From the NCBI GenBank assembly GCA_050084985.1, contig JBITNC010000001.1, forward strand, positions 131,688,001 to 131,752,000: a stretch of 64,000 nt of DNA. Direction: 5' to 3'. The DNA comes from Nageia nagi (lineage: Eukaryota; Pinophyta). The notes below the pieces were generated by a model, which saw only the letters and a program-made list of their open reading frames with translations, did not search any database and was not told the DNA's origin. The translations under genes were made by a program, and so were the position numbers. Below are positions 21,075-31,739 of this stretch, piece after piece. Every line of letters starts with the position of its first letter. The stretch's first letter is position 1.

Positions 21075-22270
21075 TTAATCTTGTAGTATCTTTTGGTATC
21101 GCTTAGGTATTTTAGGTGGAAAATTAATAACTAGAGTTTCTCTCTCATCATCCTCATCATCATAATTGATTATGGGCCCACTATCAAGTTCAGGTACCTT
21201 TGTAGGTGGACTCATTAAAGATTCACTAGTCTCATCAAAGATTACATCTCTTTTGATATATGTTTTTTGAGTAGTATGATCCATGAGTCTATAGGATTTG
21301 GATTCACTATCATACCCAAGAAGAATGCACCTCTTTGATTTTTCATCAATCTTATTCCTTTCCTCCATAGGAATGTGCATGTAGTTAGTATAACTAAACA
21401 CTCAAAGGTGTGAGATATCAGGTTGCTCTCGAAACCATGCTTCTTCAAGTGTCATCCCATAAAGAGATTTAGTGGGTTCCCTATTTAGTAGATATGTAGT
21501 AGTATTCATTGCTTCAACCCAAAAAATTCCATCCATTTTTGTATATTTCAATACATGCTTCTTAACATTTCCAAAATGATTTGATTTCTCCTTTCACAAA
21601 CTCTATTTTGTTGTGGTTTGTAAGATGTGGTCAACTATCATTGAATTTCAATTTGCTTCAAGAATTTAGAAAAATCATTTAATAAGTATTCTCCCCCTCG
21701 ATCTAAATAGAGACTATGCATATGATGAGAACTTTATTTCTCCACAAGTGCCTTGAATTCCTTAAAGTAGGAAAATATCTAATTCTTTATCTTTAAGAAA
21801 TAAATCCAAATTTTTCTAGAGTAGTCATCAACAAATAAATGGAAGTATTTGAGGCTAGATACACTAGCTTGAATTGGTCCACACAAATCAGCATGGATAA
21901 CATCAAGAGATCCTTTAGCATGATATGTGCTATCATTGAATGGGATTATGTGTTTTTTTCCTATTATGCAAGTAGAACAAACATTAGTAGGATAAGTAAG
22001 AGATGGAAGAACACATAATATATCCTTCTTTTGTAGACTGATTAGGTATTTTGGATTCATGTCTTTTAATCTATGATGCCAAAGAGTGGTGACATATACA
22101 AAATGAACATTGATTTCCTTATTATTGAAAGCTACAACATCAAGTAGAAATATTCTCCCAACTCCATTTACTCTTGCTACTATTCGGCATCCTTTGTACT
22201 TATCATGAATAAAGCAAACCTTTTCTCCATTTATAATATCAAACTCCACCTTTAAAATGTTATCCAACAT
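21075..22270 (-). pseudogene. GAG-pre-integrase and integrase of element F
   Basis: Minus-strand copia integrase. The segment 22270-21779 has LWHHRLKDMNPKYL, then CSTCIIGKKHIIPF (zinc-binding HHCC region) and LDVIHADLCGPI with FVDDYSRKIWIYFLK (core with the first catalytic Asp). The second catalytic region near 21690 reads RSRGGEYLLNDF where RSDRGGEY is expected, so the Asp codon is lost. The C-terminal part (21401-21075) has KSKRCILLGYDSESKSYRL and KRDVIFDE, the usual post-integrase block. It is broken by stops and frameshifts. Confidence 0.9.
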
Positions 22271-23093
22271 CTAACTAAATAATAGAAGGTTCCTTATGAG
22301 CCTTGGAACATATAAGATCTTTTTTATCTAACAATTATTCTTTCCAAGTTGAACATGAACATTTCCCTTTCCTTTAATATCATGGGATGTGTCATCACCC
22401 AATCAAAATTGAATAGGATTTGCATTATCTTCTAGGGAAGCAAAACCAACCCTTTTGGCTAGTCATGTGCTTGGAAGCATTAGAATCAACATACCTAGTG
22501 GATGATACTCAAGGATTCTCTTAAGGAACAAAAGTGAGATAGTTAATATCTTTAGTCACTTGATCAATATCATTTACAACATTACCTTATTGTTTTCTTT
22601 ATTGTGATCATATTTATTTCCACTCCCCTTGATTTTGAGGGTTTTTCCCTTTTTATTTTGGATTCTTATTGCTCAAAGAGCCTTAAGCAAAAGAATTGTA
22701 CTAGCAATCCTACAATTCATGCCCTTTCTTGCCATAAATCATGCAACTTTTCTTCTACTTGTCATTTAACTATGCGAGAGTTTTACCTTTATTTTTTTGC
22801 TGGAAGGGTTTCTTACCTCATTGATTTAATATCATAGCTTGCTCCTCTTCATGAGAAGTTTCATTGAAGGCTTCTTCATATTGCAACATATTCACCAACT
22901 TTTTAAAGGTCAATTTTTATTCTTGAATGTTCAAGGAAGTCATAAAGGTGTGGAATTTATCTTGGAGTGCTCATAGGATAATGGGTATAATGTGATTATC
23001 TTCCAAAATATCTTCTAATGCTTGTAAGGAAGCTCAACATTTTAAAATTTAGTGAATGAACAATTCTAGTTTCTCTCCACCTTTCAACCTTAG
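22271..23093 (-). pseudogene. gag: gag (C-terminal part) and protease region of element F
   Basis: Minus-strand reading with LRLKGGEKLELFIH at the junction with element C, then ALEDILEDNHIIP and KLVNMLQYEEAFN (UBN2-type copia gag), and a damaged zinc knuckle (CMIYGKKGHEL-DC, about 22740). A protease signature cannot be read with confidence between 22270 and 22600. The reading is continuous with 29262-29610 across element C. Confidence 0.75.
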
Positions 23094-23380
23094 TGTTAGG
23101 TCCCTATACATTATATTGTTAGGTCGGCTATGGTTATTGTTATTTCCTTGTTTATTATTGTTATGTCGGCTAGTGTCCTTTCATTGTAGTAGCAACCCTT
23201 GGACTCCTATATATACCAAGGAGATATTATCATTTGGAATGTGGATTGTTTTGTAGTTGATGTGATGTAAAGGAGGTTGCCCCCTCGAAGTGGCTTATTG
23301 TTACAGATTTTATCTCTTATTCAAGGCTTGAGCACTTTCTCTTGTGATTTTATGCTATCTTGGGAACTTTGTTCATAACA
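23094..23380 (+). repeat. 5' LTR of element C
   Basis: 287 bp, TGTTAGG...ATAACA. It differs from the 3' LTR at the seventh base (G/T) and at a CG site (C here, T in the 3' copy). A TATATATACC stretch near 23208-23217 is the likely TATA box. Confidence 0.97.
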
Positions 23381-23382
23381 TT

Positions 23383-23394
23383 TGGTACCAGAGC
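23383..23394 (+). other. Primer binding site of element C
   Basis: TGGTACCAGAGC, two bases after the LTR, a one-base variant of the initiator Met-tRNA site TGGTATCAGAGC typical of plant LTR retrotransposons. Confidence 0.9.
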
Positions 23395-24163
23395 AGACGA
23401 TTCTAGGGTTTCACAGCTCAAAACTAGTCATTGTGGCATTTTCGCTACCAATTGTTTTTTGGGAGGATTTAGATTCTGAAATTTATTGGGTTTTTTGAAG
23501 ACATACCGAGGACATTTCAGTTAAAATTTCAGCTCCTAATTCGCTATATTTTTTATGTTACACTCAGGGGAAGTTAAGGTTTGTGACTAGTCTCAAAAGT
23601 AGGTCTGAAACAGGTGTTCTAGCTAAAAAGGGTATATCTGAAGTTTTACAGCTCCAAACTAGGTGATACCTATTGGATTGGTTAGGTTATATACTGAAGT
23701 TTATCTGTTACAATTTTCAAGGTCTGCGAATAAACAGGTGACACAAGGCACTTCATACAAGTTCGCTCTTCAAAAAAATCCAAAAATCAGCACATTTTGG
23801 GAAAATTGTAGTCATTTCCTCTTGGACTATCAGAATTTGACGAAATCTATGGCATTGAAAAGAAGACATCCGAGGATACCATAGGTAGAAATTTCAGACT
23901 CTAAAGGGCTGAAATTTCATATTTACATCAGTTGGAAGGTTGGACAATAGAACAGTCTCCAAATCACGATTTAAAAAGGTACAATTTATTTCTTTAAATT
24001 TGCATATATTTTGATTGGAAGGTCTATTTGGGGTTATTCATAAGCTATTGGAAAGAAAATAAAGACTAGATTATTTTAGGTATAGACGTGTTCTGGCTTC
24101 TTTAAACATAGGAGCTGTCGTTACTTTGCCAGCACTGCATCTCGAGGAATTGTGGTCTCCTAC
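23395..24163 (+). other. 5' leader of element C, first part
   Basis: Untranslated leader without a conserved reading frame; several short upstream ATGs are present. No other feature seen. Confidence 0.6.
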
Positions 24164-24392
24164 AACGTACTCGCAGTATATCGCTTAGGCCACTGTTGGA
24201 TTCTCTCACGTACCTTTGAGTATATAGAGAGGCCATCATGCTCATGCACGTACATGGTATATAGAGAGGTCCTTTAGGATTCCCTCACGTACCGCGAGTA
24301 TATTAGCAAGGGCCCTTTTCGAACGGTTGTGCATTAGATAGCACTAACACAGAATTGAGCTCCCACGTACCTTACGTATATAGGGAGACCCC
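24164..24392 (+). repeat. About 40-bp imperfect repeats in the leader of element C
   Basis: Five copies of a motif of the form CACGTACC, 4-6 bases, GTATATAG, GAGR. They are at about 24164, 24206, 24245, 24285 and 24362, spaced 42, 39, 40 and 77 bp. Each contains ACGTAC or a variant of it followed by a TATATA-like box. The array ends about 75 bp before the gag ATG. It may be a regulatory or RNA-structure element of the leader; the role is inferred. Confidence 0.7.
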
Positions 24393-24468
24393 CTAGAATC
24401 CTGAAACCAACCAAGTTAACCTTTTGATCATATAGGAAATTCCTACTCCATAGTAATACTTAGTCAAA

Positions 24469-27400
24469 ATGCCACCCAAAAAAATTGCTACACCAACTAA
24501 ACCTCTAGAGGGTTCATCCATGACTATAGCAAAAAGTGAAGACATATTCTTCCGAATATCCCAAGTGGAAGAATTGGTTAAAGGGTGTGTAAAAAAGGGT
24601 GATATAGAGGAATTAAAAAGGGAATTGACAAAAGAGATTGCAACTAAAATAGATCAAAATATGGAAAAGATTTTTCAACTCATACAAAAACCAGAGGGAA
24701 AGATTCCTAAAGATGTTGATATGGCCCAGGGTTATCAGGAAAATAATGATATTGTTCAAGGAGATAAACCCTTCATTAATAAGCCTAATTTAGGAGGATA
24801 TGCTTCTACTAATGGAAGTAGTCAATCAGGGTTCTCAAGGGGAATCCAACTCCCCAAGATAGACATGAGGAAGTTTGATGGAAAGGACTCCATCACTTGG
24901 ATATTTCAAATGGAGCATTTTTTTGATCTACACCAAGTACCAACATCACAAAAAGTAACTATTGCATCCTTGTATCTAGAGCCTGAGCAGGTTGTATGGT
25001 ATCAATGGCTTTGTGAATGTAAAAAGGGTTCTATTATATCTTGGTCTATTTTTACAGAGGAACTGATAGCCTACCATGAGGATGTTAAGAATAATTCCTT
25101 CTTTACTCAATTGACAAATCTAAGGCAAAAAGGTTCAGTGATGGAGCACATTCAACAATTTCAAAAGTTGAGTCTTAGAGTGAATGACATACCAAGTGAT
25201 AGATTGTTGGATCTCTTTTTGGGAACCTTAAAGGATAACATTCAACATGAGGTGCTTCTATTTGAACCAACATCCTTAGATATGGCTTTTAGGATGGCAA
25301 GGAAGGTTGAAAGTAAAAATATGGCAATGGCTACTAAAAGGTTTCCCTCGAACACCTATAAAGAAAATAATGTTAATTCTTCTTACTTACATAAACCTAC
25401 AAGGATGACACCTCAACAAATGGATGAAAGATGAGCAAAGGTTCTATGCTTCAATTGTGATAGCAAGTACAGTAAAGGACATAAGTGTGGGGAAAAGAAA
25501 TTATTCTACATAGAATGTGAAGAAGAAGAAGAAGAAGAAAAATCATCCACACTCGAAGAATTAGAAGAGATTACTACTGAAGAAATGACTCCCACCATAT
25601 CTTGTAATGCATTGTCTAGAATTACTGCTCCTCAAACTCTCAAGATAGAAGGATATATCAAGAAGAAAAAGGTAATAGTGTTGATTGACTCTGGTAGTAC
25701 ACATAATTTTATTCATGCCAAGATAGCCAAAGATTTGAATTGCTTCATATATCCAGCGCCAGAGTTTCAAGTGATGGTGGCAGATGGAGGAACTATAAAT
25801 TGCTCAGGGAAGTGCCACAATATCAATTTAACCATGGGGGAATATGTACTAAATAGTCCAATGATTGCCATTCCAATGGGGGCTGCTGATGTTGTCTTGG
25901 GGGTCCAATGGTTACAATCATTGGGAATAGTGGCTTTTAATTTTAAAGAACTTTTCATGACATTTTCCTGGGAAGGAAAAGATTTGAATTAAAAGGTAAC
26001 AAAGCAAAAGATTGTAAGATAATCAGCTCTAATGGTATGACAAAACTTTTAAGGAAGCAAAGAAGTGGGGTAATTGTACAATTATGCTCACTAGATGTCC
26101 AAACATCTAAGCCAGGTAATTCACCAGATCTCCAAAAAGTCATTAATAAGTATCCTAAGGTATTTGATACTCCCAAAGGTCTACCCCCTAATCGAGATCA
26201 AGATCATGGTATTAACTTAATTCCAGGAAGTGTTCCTCCCAACATTAGACCTTATAGATATCCATATGCCCAGAAGAGTGCAATTGAACGTATGGTTGTA
26301 GAAATGCTAAAAATAGGTATAATTCGACCAAGCCAAAGTTCTTTCTCTTCCCCAGTTGTAATGGTGCTTAAGAAGGAGGGAGAATGGCGCATGTGTCCAG
26401 ATTATAGAGAGCTAAACAAGCTCACTATTAAAGATAAATTTCCCATTCCTGTCATTGATGAATTGTTGGATGAATTACATGGAGCAAAATACTTTACCAA
26501 GCTAGATCTTCGCTCAGGATATCATCAAATTAGAATGAAGATAGAAGACATTCCGAAAATAGCATTTAGAACTCATGAAGGTCATTATGAATTCTTGGTC
26601 ATGCCCTTTGGCCTTACTAATGCACCTTCCACTTTTCAAAGCTTGATGAATTCTATTTTTAAACCCTTCCTTAGAAAATTTGTGTTAGTATTCTTTGATG
26701 ATATACTAATCTATAGCAAGTCTTGGGAAGATCATGTTCAACATGTTGATAGGGTGCTCAAACTATTGGAGGCACAACAATTGTATGCAAAACCATCCAA
26801 ATGTTTCTTTGGGGTACAGGAGGTGGAATATTTGGGTCATATTGTGTCTCATGAAGGTGTTAAGCCAGACCTTAACAAAATTAAAGCCATCAAGGAATGG
26901 AAACTTCCCACAACCTTAAGGCACATTAGAGGATTTTTGGGGTTGACAGGGTATTATCGCAAGTTTGTTAAGAATTATGGGCGAATCGCCGCACCTCTAA
27001 CAACATTACTGAAGAAAGATGCATTTTCTTGGACTCTAGAAGCAACTAAGGCCTTTGAAAATCTTAAAGAAGCAATGTGTAAAGCTCCTGTATTAGCTAC
27101 ACCAGACTTCACAAAAACTTTTATTGTGGAATGTGATGCCTCAGGAAATGGCATTGGTGCTGTTTTAATGCAAAATGGAAGACCCATTACCTTTGAGAGT
27201 CATCCAATAAAGGGAAAGAATTTAAACAAACCTATTTATGAGAAAGAAATGATGGCAATACTACATGCCTTGAAGAAATGGCATCCTTATCTAATGGGAA
27301 GGCACTTCAAGGTCAAAACAGATCATGATAGTCTTAAATACTTCTTAGAACAAAGACTATCTTCAGAAGAGCAACAAAAATGGGTCACAAAAATGTTGGG

Positions 27401-28931
27401 TTATGATTTTGAAATCATTTATAAGAAAGGGAAACAAAATGTTGTGGCAGATGCACTATCAAGAAAGGATGAGGATGTTGAGGCATTGATATGTGCAATT
27501 TCAATTCTCCAACCTGAGTGGATAATTGAAGCAAGGGATGAATGGAGGAATGATGAGAAGGTGTGGACACTCATTCAAAAGCTACAGCAAGATCCTAGTG
27601 TGTCTGATACATTCAGTTGGAAAAATGATTCTCTATGGTACAAGGATCGCTTATATTTATGTAAGAACTCAAAACTAAAACAAAAAGTTCTTTTGGAATT
27701 ACACTCCTTTCCTCTAGGAGGACATTCTGGAGTTTTAAAAACTTACCACAAAGTTAAGAAGGAATTTTTTTGGTATGGCCTTAAATCTGATATCCAAAAG
27801 TTTGTGGCAGAATGTTTGGTTTGCCAACAAAATAAAGTTGAAACAATCAAGACCCTAGGTCTTTTACAACCATTAACTATTCCAAGTCAGCGTTGGGAGG
27901 AAGTCTCAATGGATTTTATCATAGGTCTACCCAAGTCTGAAGGAAAGAGTGTCATCATGGTGGTTGTTGATAGACTTACCAAGTATGCACACTTTTGTGC
28001 ACTATCCCATCCCTTCAAAGCTAGTATAGTTGCTACTGCATTCATGGAGACTGTTCAAAAATTACATGGAAACCCAAAGATTATTGTAAGTGATAGAGAT
28101 CCCATTTTCACTGGTAATTTTTGGACAGAATTATTTTCTTGTCTAGGTACTCAATTGGCTCATAGCTCATCTTATCATCCTCAATCTGATGGGCAAACTG
28201 AGATAGTGAACAAATGTTTGGAAGGATATCTTCGTTGCTTTTTATCTGATAAACAAACACAATGGGTCAAGTGGTTATCTTTGGCAGAATGGTGGTATAA
28301 CACTTCCTTCCATACCGCAACAAAAATGACCCCATTTATGGCACTTTATGGATATCATCCACCATCCATCACATCCTATTTAAGAGACAAATCAAAGGTT
28401 CAAGCAGTGGAAGATCACATAGAGCATCAGCAACAAGTTCTCTAACTCTTAAAGGATAACCTGACTTTGGCACAGAATAGAATGAAACAACAAGCAGATC
28501 AACATCGTAGTGAAAGAAGTTTTGAAGTGGGTGATTGGGTATTTTTACGACTACAACCATACAAATAGATGTCCCTTAGGCAATCTAAGAAGGATAACAA
28601 ACTATCTCCCAAGTACTATGGGCCTTATAAGGTGTTGCAAAAGATTGGTAGTATGGCATACAAATTAGAGCTTCCAACTTCTTCGAGAGTACACCCAGTT
28701 TTTCATGTTTCATGCTTAAAGAAGGTTATCGGTGACAAGATCTCAGTTCAAACTACACTTCCAGAACTCGATGAGGAAGGGAAAATTATATTGGATCCAA
28801 AAGTAATCACTGAATCAAGAATCCGAAAGCTAAGAAATAGATCAATTTCAGAGTATCTCATTAAGTGGAAGAACCTACCTGCTGAAGATTCCACATGGGA
28901 AGATGAGAATTTTCTACAGAAGCATCCATAA
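24469..28931 (+). pseudogene. gag-pol: gag-pol polyprotein of element C
   Basis: A single chromovirus frame encoding capsid, zinc knuckle, protease, RT, RNase H, integrase and chromodomain. The gag domain is in residues about 100-300. The zinc knuckle CFNCDSKYSKGHKC (25448) is followed by a Glu run. The protease motif is LIDSGSTHNFIH (25682). RT has FPIPVIDELLDELHGA and FFDDILIYSKS (26691), with both Asp intact. RNase H keeps CDASG, YEKEMMA, KTDHDS and ADALSR. Integrase has H..H..C..C (27692-27830), DFIIGLPKS, SDRDP and the catalytic Glu in GQTEIVNK. The chromodomain has YLIKWKNLP with STWEDE (28855-28910). Lesions: TGA at 25432, a one-base frameshift in the A run near 25980, TAA at 28443 and TAG at 28566. 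All three stops are explicable by C-to-T change. Confidence 0.95.
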
Positions 28932-28960
28932 CTACTCAAACATTGAGGACAATGTTTTCT

Positions 28961-28974
28961 GAAGGAGAGGGGCA
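28961..28974 (+). other. Polypurine tract of element C
   Basis: GAAGGAGAGGGGCA immediately before the 3' LTR; primer site for plus-strand synthesis. Confidence 0.9.
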
Positions 28975-29261
28975 TGTTAGTTCCCTATACATTATATTGT
29001 TAGGTTGGCTATGGTTATTGTTATTTCCTTGTTTATTATTGTTATGTCGGCTAGTGTCCTTTCATTGTAGTAGCAACCCTTGGACTCCTATATATACCAA
29101 GGAGATATTATCATTTGGAATGTGGATTGTTTTGTAGTTGATGTGATGTAAAGGAGGTTGCCCCCTCGAAGTGGCTTATTGTTACAGATTTTATCTCTTA
29201 TTCAAGGCTTGAGCACTTTCTCTTGTGATTTTATGCTATCTTGGGAACTTTGTTCATAACA
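28975..29261 (+). repeat. 3' LTR of element C
   Basis: 287 bp, nearly identical to 23094-23380, followed by CTTAG (29262-29266), the target duplication. Confidence 0.97.
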
Positions 29262-29610
29262 CTTAGTGTGTGTAACTACCCTTGAAGATACAAAATTTGG
29301 TTTAGGTTCTTTGACTTAGACTTGTTGCAACTTCTTCCATGCATCTTTGACATTCATGCATTCATGGACATGAGGTTGGATATCATATGAGATGCTAAGT
29401 AAGATGATCTAAGAACCTTATTGTTATGTTAATCATACTTAGTTTGGTCTTGTTTGAATATGGTTGGACATGTTTCAATTTCAATAACAATTTTCCATAG
29501 TTCTTTAAATCAAAGGATTTCTTGAATCTTCATTTTCCATGCAAAATAATTATCCCCTTTCAACACATGGGAGTTGGGGGGAGTAAAATTTTGGGGGTAG
29601 TATGGGCCAT
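29262..29610 (-). pseudogene. gag: gag of element F, N-terminal part
   Basis: Minus-strand copia gag start: DNYFAWKMKIQEIL (about 29565) is the conserved DUF4219/UBN2 entry motif, followed by KELWKIVIEIETCP-like and MHGRSCN-like segments, reaching element C at the CTTAG junction and continuing at 23093. It contains stops. Confidence 0.75.
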
Positions 29611-31156
29611 GTTTATTTTTGCAACTTGAGGTTTTGAACTCAATACATCTTGGTTCACAAATTTAGTGCTTTGCTAAGGCACCAACAACTCTTTCTTATT
29701 TTTAAAAGCAACTTAGATTTTTTTTTTGAGGCCAAGTTTAGTTTCCTCCTTTTATAAAAGGAATAATGTTATCCTTAGGTAAATGAGTGGAGAGTTTACT
29801 TCAAATAATTAGATTTTTGGGAAAATAAATTTATTTCTCCTTCAATGGTTTTATTTATCTCCTTGGAAAATATTTTATTTTCCATGAGAGTTTCTTAATG
29901 GTGCTTCCTTTTATTAGGTTGCTAGGAAAAAATTGCTTAGTTTCCTCCAATAATTTGTAATTTGCTAAATAGATTATTTTCTCCTTCTTGATTTTCTAGA
30001 GTTGCAATCTTTCCTACAAATAATTTTTTACTCCTTCAAAATATTTATTTTACTAGGCAAAAAATATGATCTCCTCCAATTTGATATGAAATTTTTTATT
30101 TTTCTTCAAATCTATTTATTTTTGGGAAAAATAATTAGTGTTGTTCATTATTATTTCCACCCCCAAAGTTTACTTCTCAAATATTTGTTGCCAAATTTAT
30201 AGAATACCTCCAAAAACTATTATGTGTGATAAGAAAATAATGTAATATCAGGCTCTGTAGGATTATGCCCAAGATATGAGAGAGGAGGTATTTGATATGC
30301 ATGGGGGTGTAGTAATGTGAGATGGAGGATGAGGAGTGACTCTTTGTAGGGATACAACTAGGCAAAAGGACCATAGGTTACTAATGATATATTTTTCCTC
30401 AATAAGAATACACTATTTCACCAAATGCATGGGGTTCTTAATGCACACAAAGGAGAGGAAGATGTCAATTAACAACAACATTGGTATATATACCATGACA
30501 TTTGGGAAACATTAGGCAATTGAGATGTAGTGCATGGAGGAGGATAGTATGGGTTTGGATATTTTTTATTGTAGTGCAATGTACAGAGCTATGTTGGCAA
30601 CGTAGCATTCATCCAATAGGCTAGGGAGATATTTTTCAAATTGGGGCTACACATTCATACAATAATAGTCATACTCTCATGCTCTACAATGTGTGGATAC
30701 TTGAAAAACATGTGGGTTAATGGGTGGTTGCACAGTGTAGGAGGAGTGCATGTTATGTAGTGGAGGGAGTCATGGGTGGGTGGTGTTTTTAAATCATAAA
30801 ATCTCATCAGTTACTACTAAAGGATTTGGCACTACTAGATGGTTATTGCTCACTTGAAATGGGTAGTGATTACTACAAATAGATATCCAAGCTACTCCTA
30901 CAAATAGTCTTGTGGACTATAACTACTCTCACAACACTTCATAAATTTCCTCACAAAATAACTATATTATCTCAATGGTTGGGAGGGTGGGAAAGATCAA
31001 TAGATATTCTTCTCTCTTTTTAGATCTTGAATATAGAATAGCTATGATTCAAGGATCCTTTCTTTTTCACTTCTTCAGGTCAATCATCCCTATGCTATGG
31101 AAAGCAACCATAACTTCATTGGGCAAATTGAGGAGATAAGGAAGAGAACATACTAA
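29611..31156 (-). other. Long leader of element F between PBS and gag
   Basis: About 1.5 kb of AT-rich sequence, unusually long for a copia leader. No reading frame, TIR or LTR recognised. There are degenerate repeats of CTCCTTC or CTCCTCC followed by T-rich runs around 29740-30120. It may include an unrecognised insertion. Confidence 0.4.
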
Positions 31157-31168
31157 GCTCTAATACCA
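31157..31168 (-). other. Primer binding site of element F
   Basis: On the minus strand TGGTATTAGAGC directly abuts the 5' LTR; a one-base variant of the initiator Met-tRNA site. Confidence 0.85.
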
Positions 31169-31362
31169 TATTAGAGAGAAACCAAAAATGATTCCTTTAA
31201 TGTGAAGAGGTTTAAATACGAGTATACTCAGGAGTTACATAATAGTATGCCCAAAACCCTAAATGTTAAAGTAAGATAAAATAATAGTAAATAATACTTA
31301 GTGTATTATCTACCTTACATTATTTAGATACCTAATGAAGTAATGTATTATTTATTCTAATA
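31169..31362 (-). repeat. 5' LTR of element F
   Basis: 194 bp with TATTAGA...TCTAATA ends, followed by the target duplication CCATT (31363-31367). Confidence 0.93.
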
Positions 31363-31739
31363 CCATTAATATTAAGAAAAGTGACTTCGAGGAAGACAAG
31401 GAATGTAACACATCCTATTATCATTAAAAGTTCAATGAATACACACATTTAATATTACATTTAAAATATTTTTGTTATTCAAATATATAAATTATTTAAA
31501 AAAAAATTAACAATTGCTGTGGTTATAGGAGAAGCTAATGTAAATAATCCCAAAAGAAGCTATCTAGAAAGGAATTTGACTTATGATTTTGAACATTAAG
31601 AAGTCCAATGTGTTGAATGTCCAATAGAACAATGATGTAAAGTTGTTATCCTTTGCATGTGTTGAAGGCACAATAGAATAGAACTATAAATATATATTTG
31701 CATGTAGTTTTAGTTCTAGTTATTATAATTGCAAATCAA
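31363..31739 (+). other. Right flank of element F
   Basis: Begins with the continuation of the open plus-strand stretch interrupted by F (LRKVTSRKTRNVTHP, to about 31425). A second short open stretch at 31511-31590 reads AVVIGEANVNNPKRSYLER. Both may be exons of the gene relic at 31740-33110. Confidence 0.35.

Larger units (their letters stand above)
23094..29261 (+). mobile_element. Element C: young chromovirus (Ty3/gypsy with chromodomain)
   Basis: A complete 6,168-bp element. Both LTRs are 287 bp with TG...CA ends, the target duplication is CTTAG (23089-23093 and 29262-29266), a methionine-type PBS lies at 23383 and a polypurine tract at 28961. The LTRs differ at about two sites by eye (99.3 percent identity). 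It has one gag-pol frame ending in a chromodomain. The short LTR, the Met-tRNA PBS and the order PR-RT-RNaseH-INT-chromodomain fit the Reina-like or another short-LTR plant chromovirus lineage; the lineage is not settled. It inserted into the gag of element F. It is the youngest element in the window, yet is already broken by three stops and a frameshift. Confidence 0.97.
19227..31362 (-). mobile_element. Element F: Ty1/copia retrotransposon with TA...TA termini
   Basis: Minus-strand element bounded by LTRs of 205 bp (19227-19431) and 194 bp (31169-31362) and by the target duplication CCATT (19222-19226 and 31363-31367). LTR ends are TATTAGA...TCTAATA instead of TG...CA. The order on the minus strand is LTR, PBS (31168-31157), gag (from about 29610), integrase (22270-21590), RT and RNase H (21071-19690), PPT, LTR. 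Gag before integrase before RT is diagnostic of Ty1/copia. Element C (23094-29261) is inserted into its gag. Net of C, F is about 6.0 kb. All genes carry stops and frameshifts. Confidence 0.92.

Noticed and set aside
25976-25985. Programmed frameshift between protease and RT in element C
   Set aside because: The A run is not in the frame of a canonical slippery heptamer, plant chromoviruses usually have one frame, and three stops elsewhere show the copy is decaying; a one-base deletion is simpler.
26734-27187. Overlapping small frames on both strands inside the C pol gene
   Set aside because: Shadows of the RT and RNase H coding sequence.
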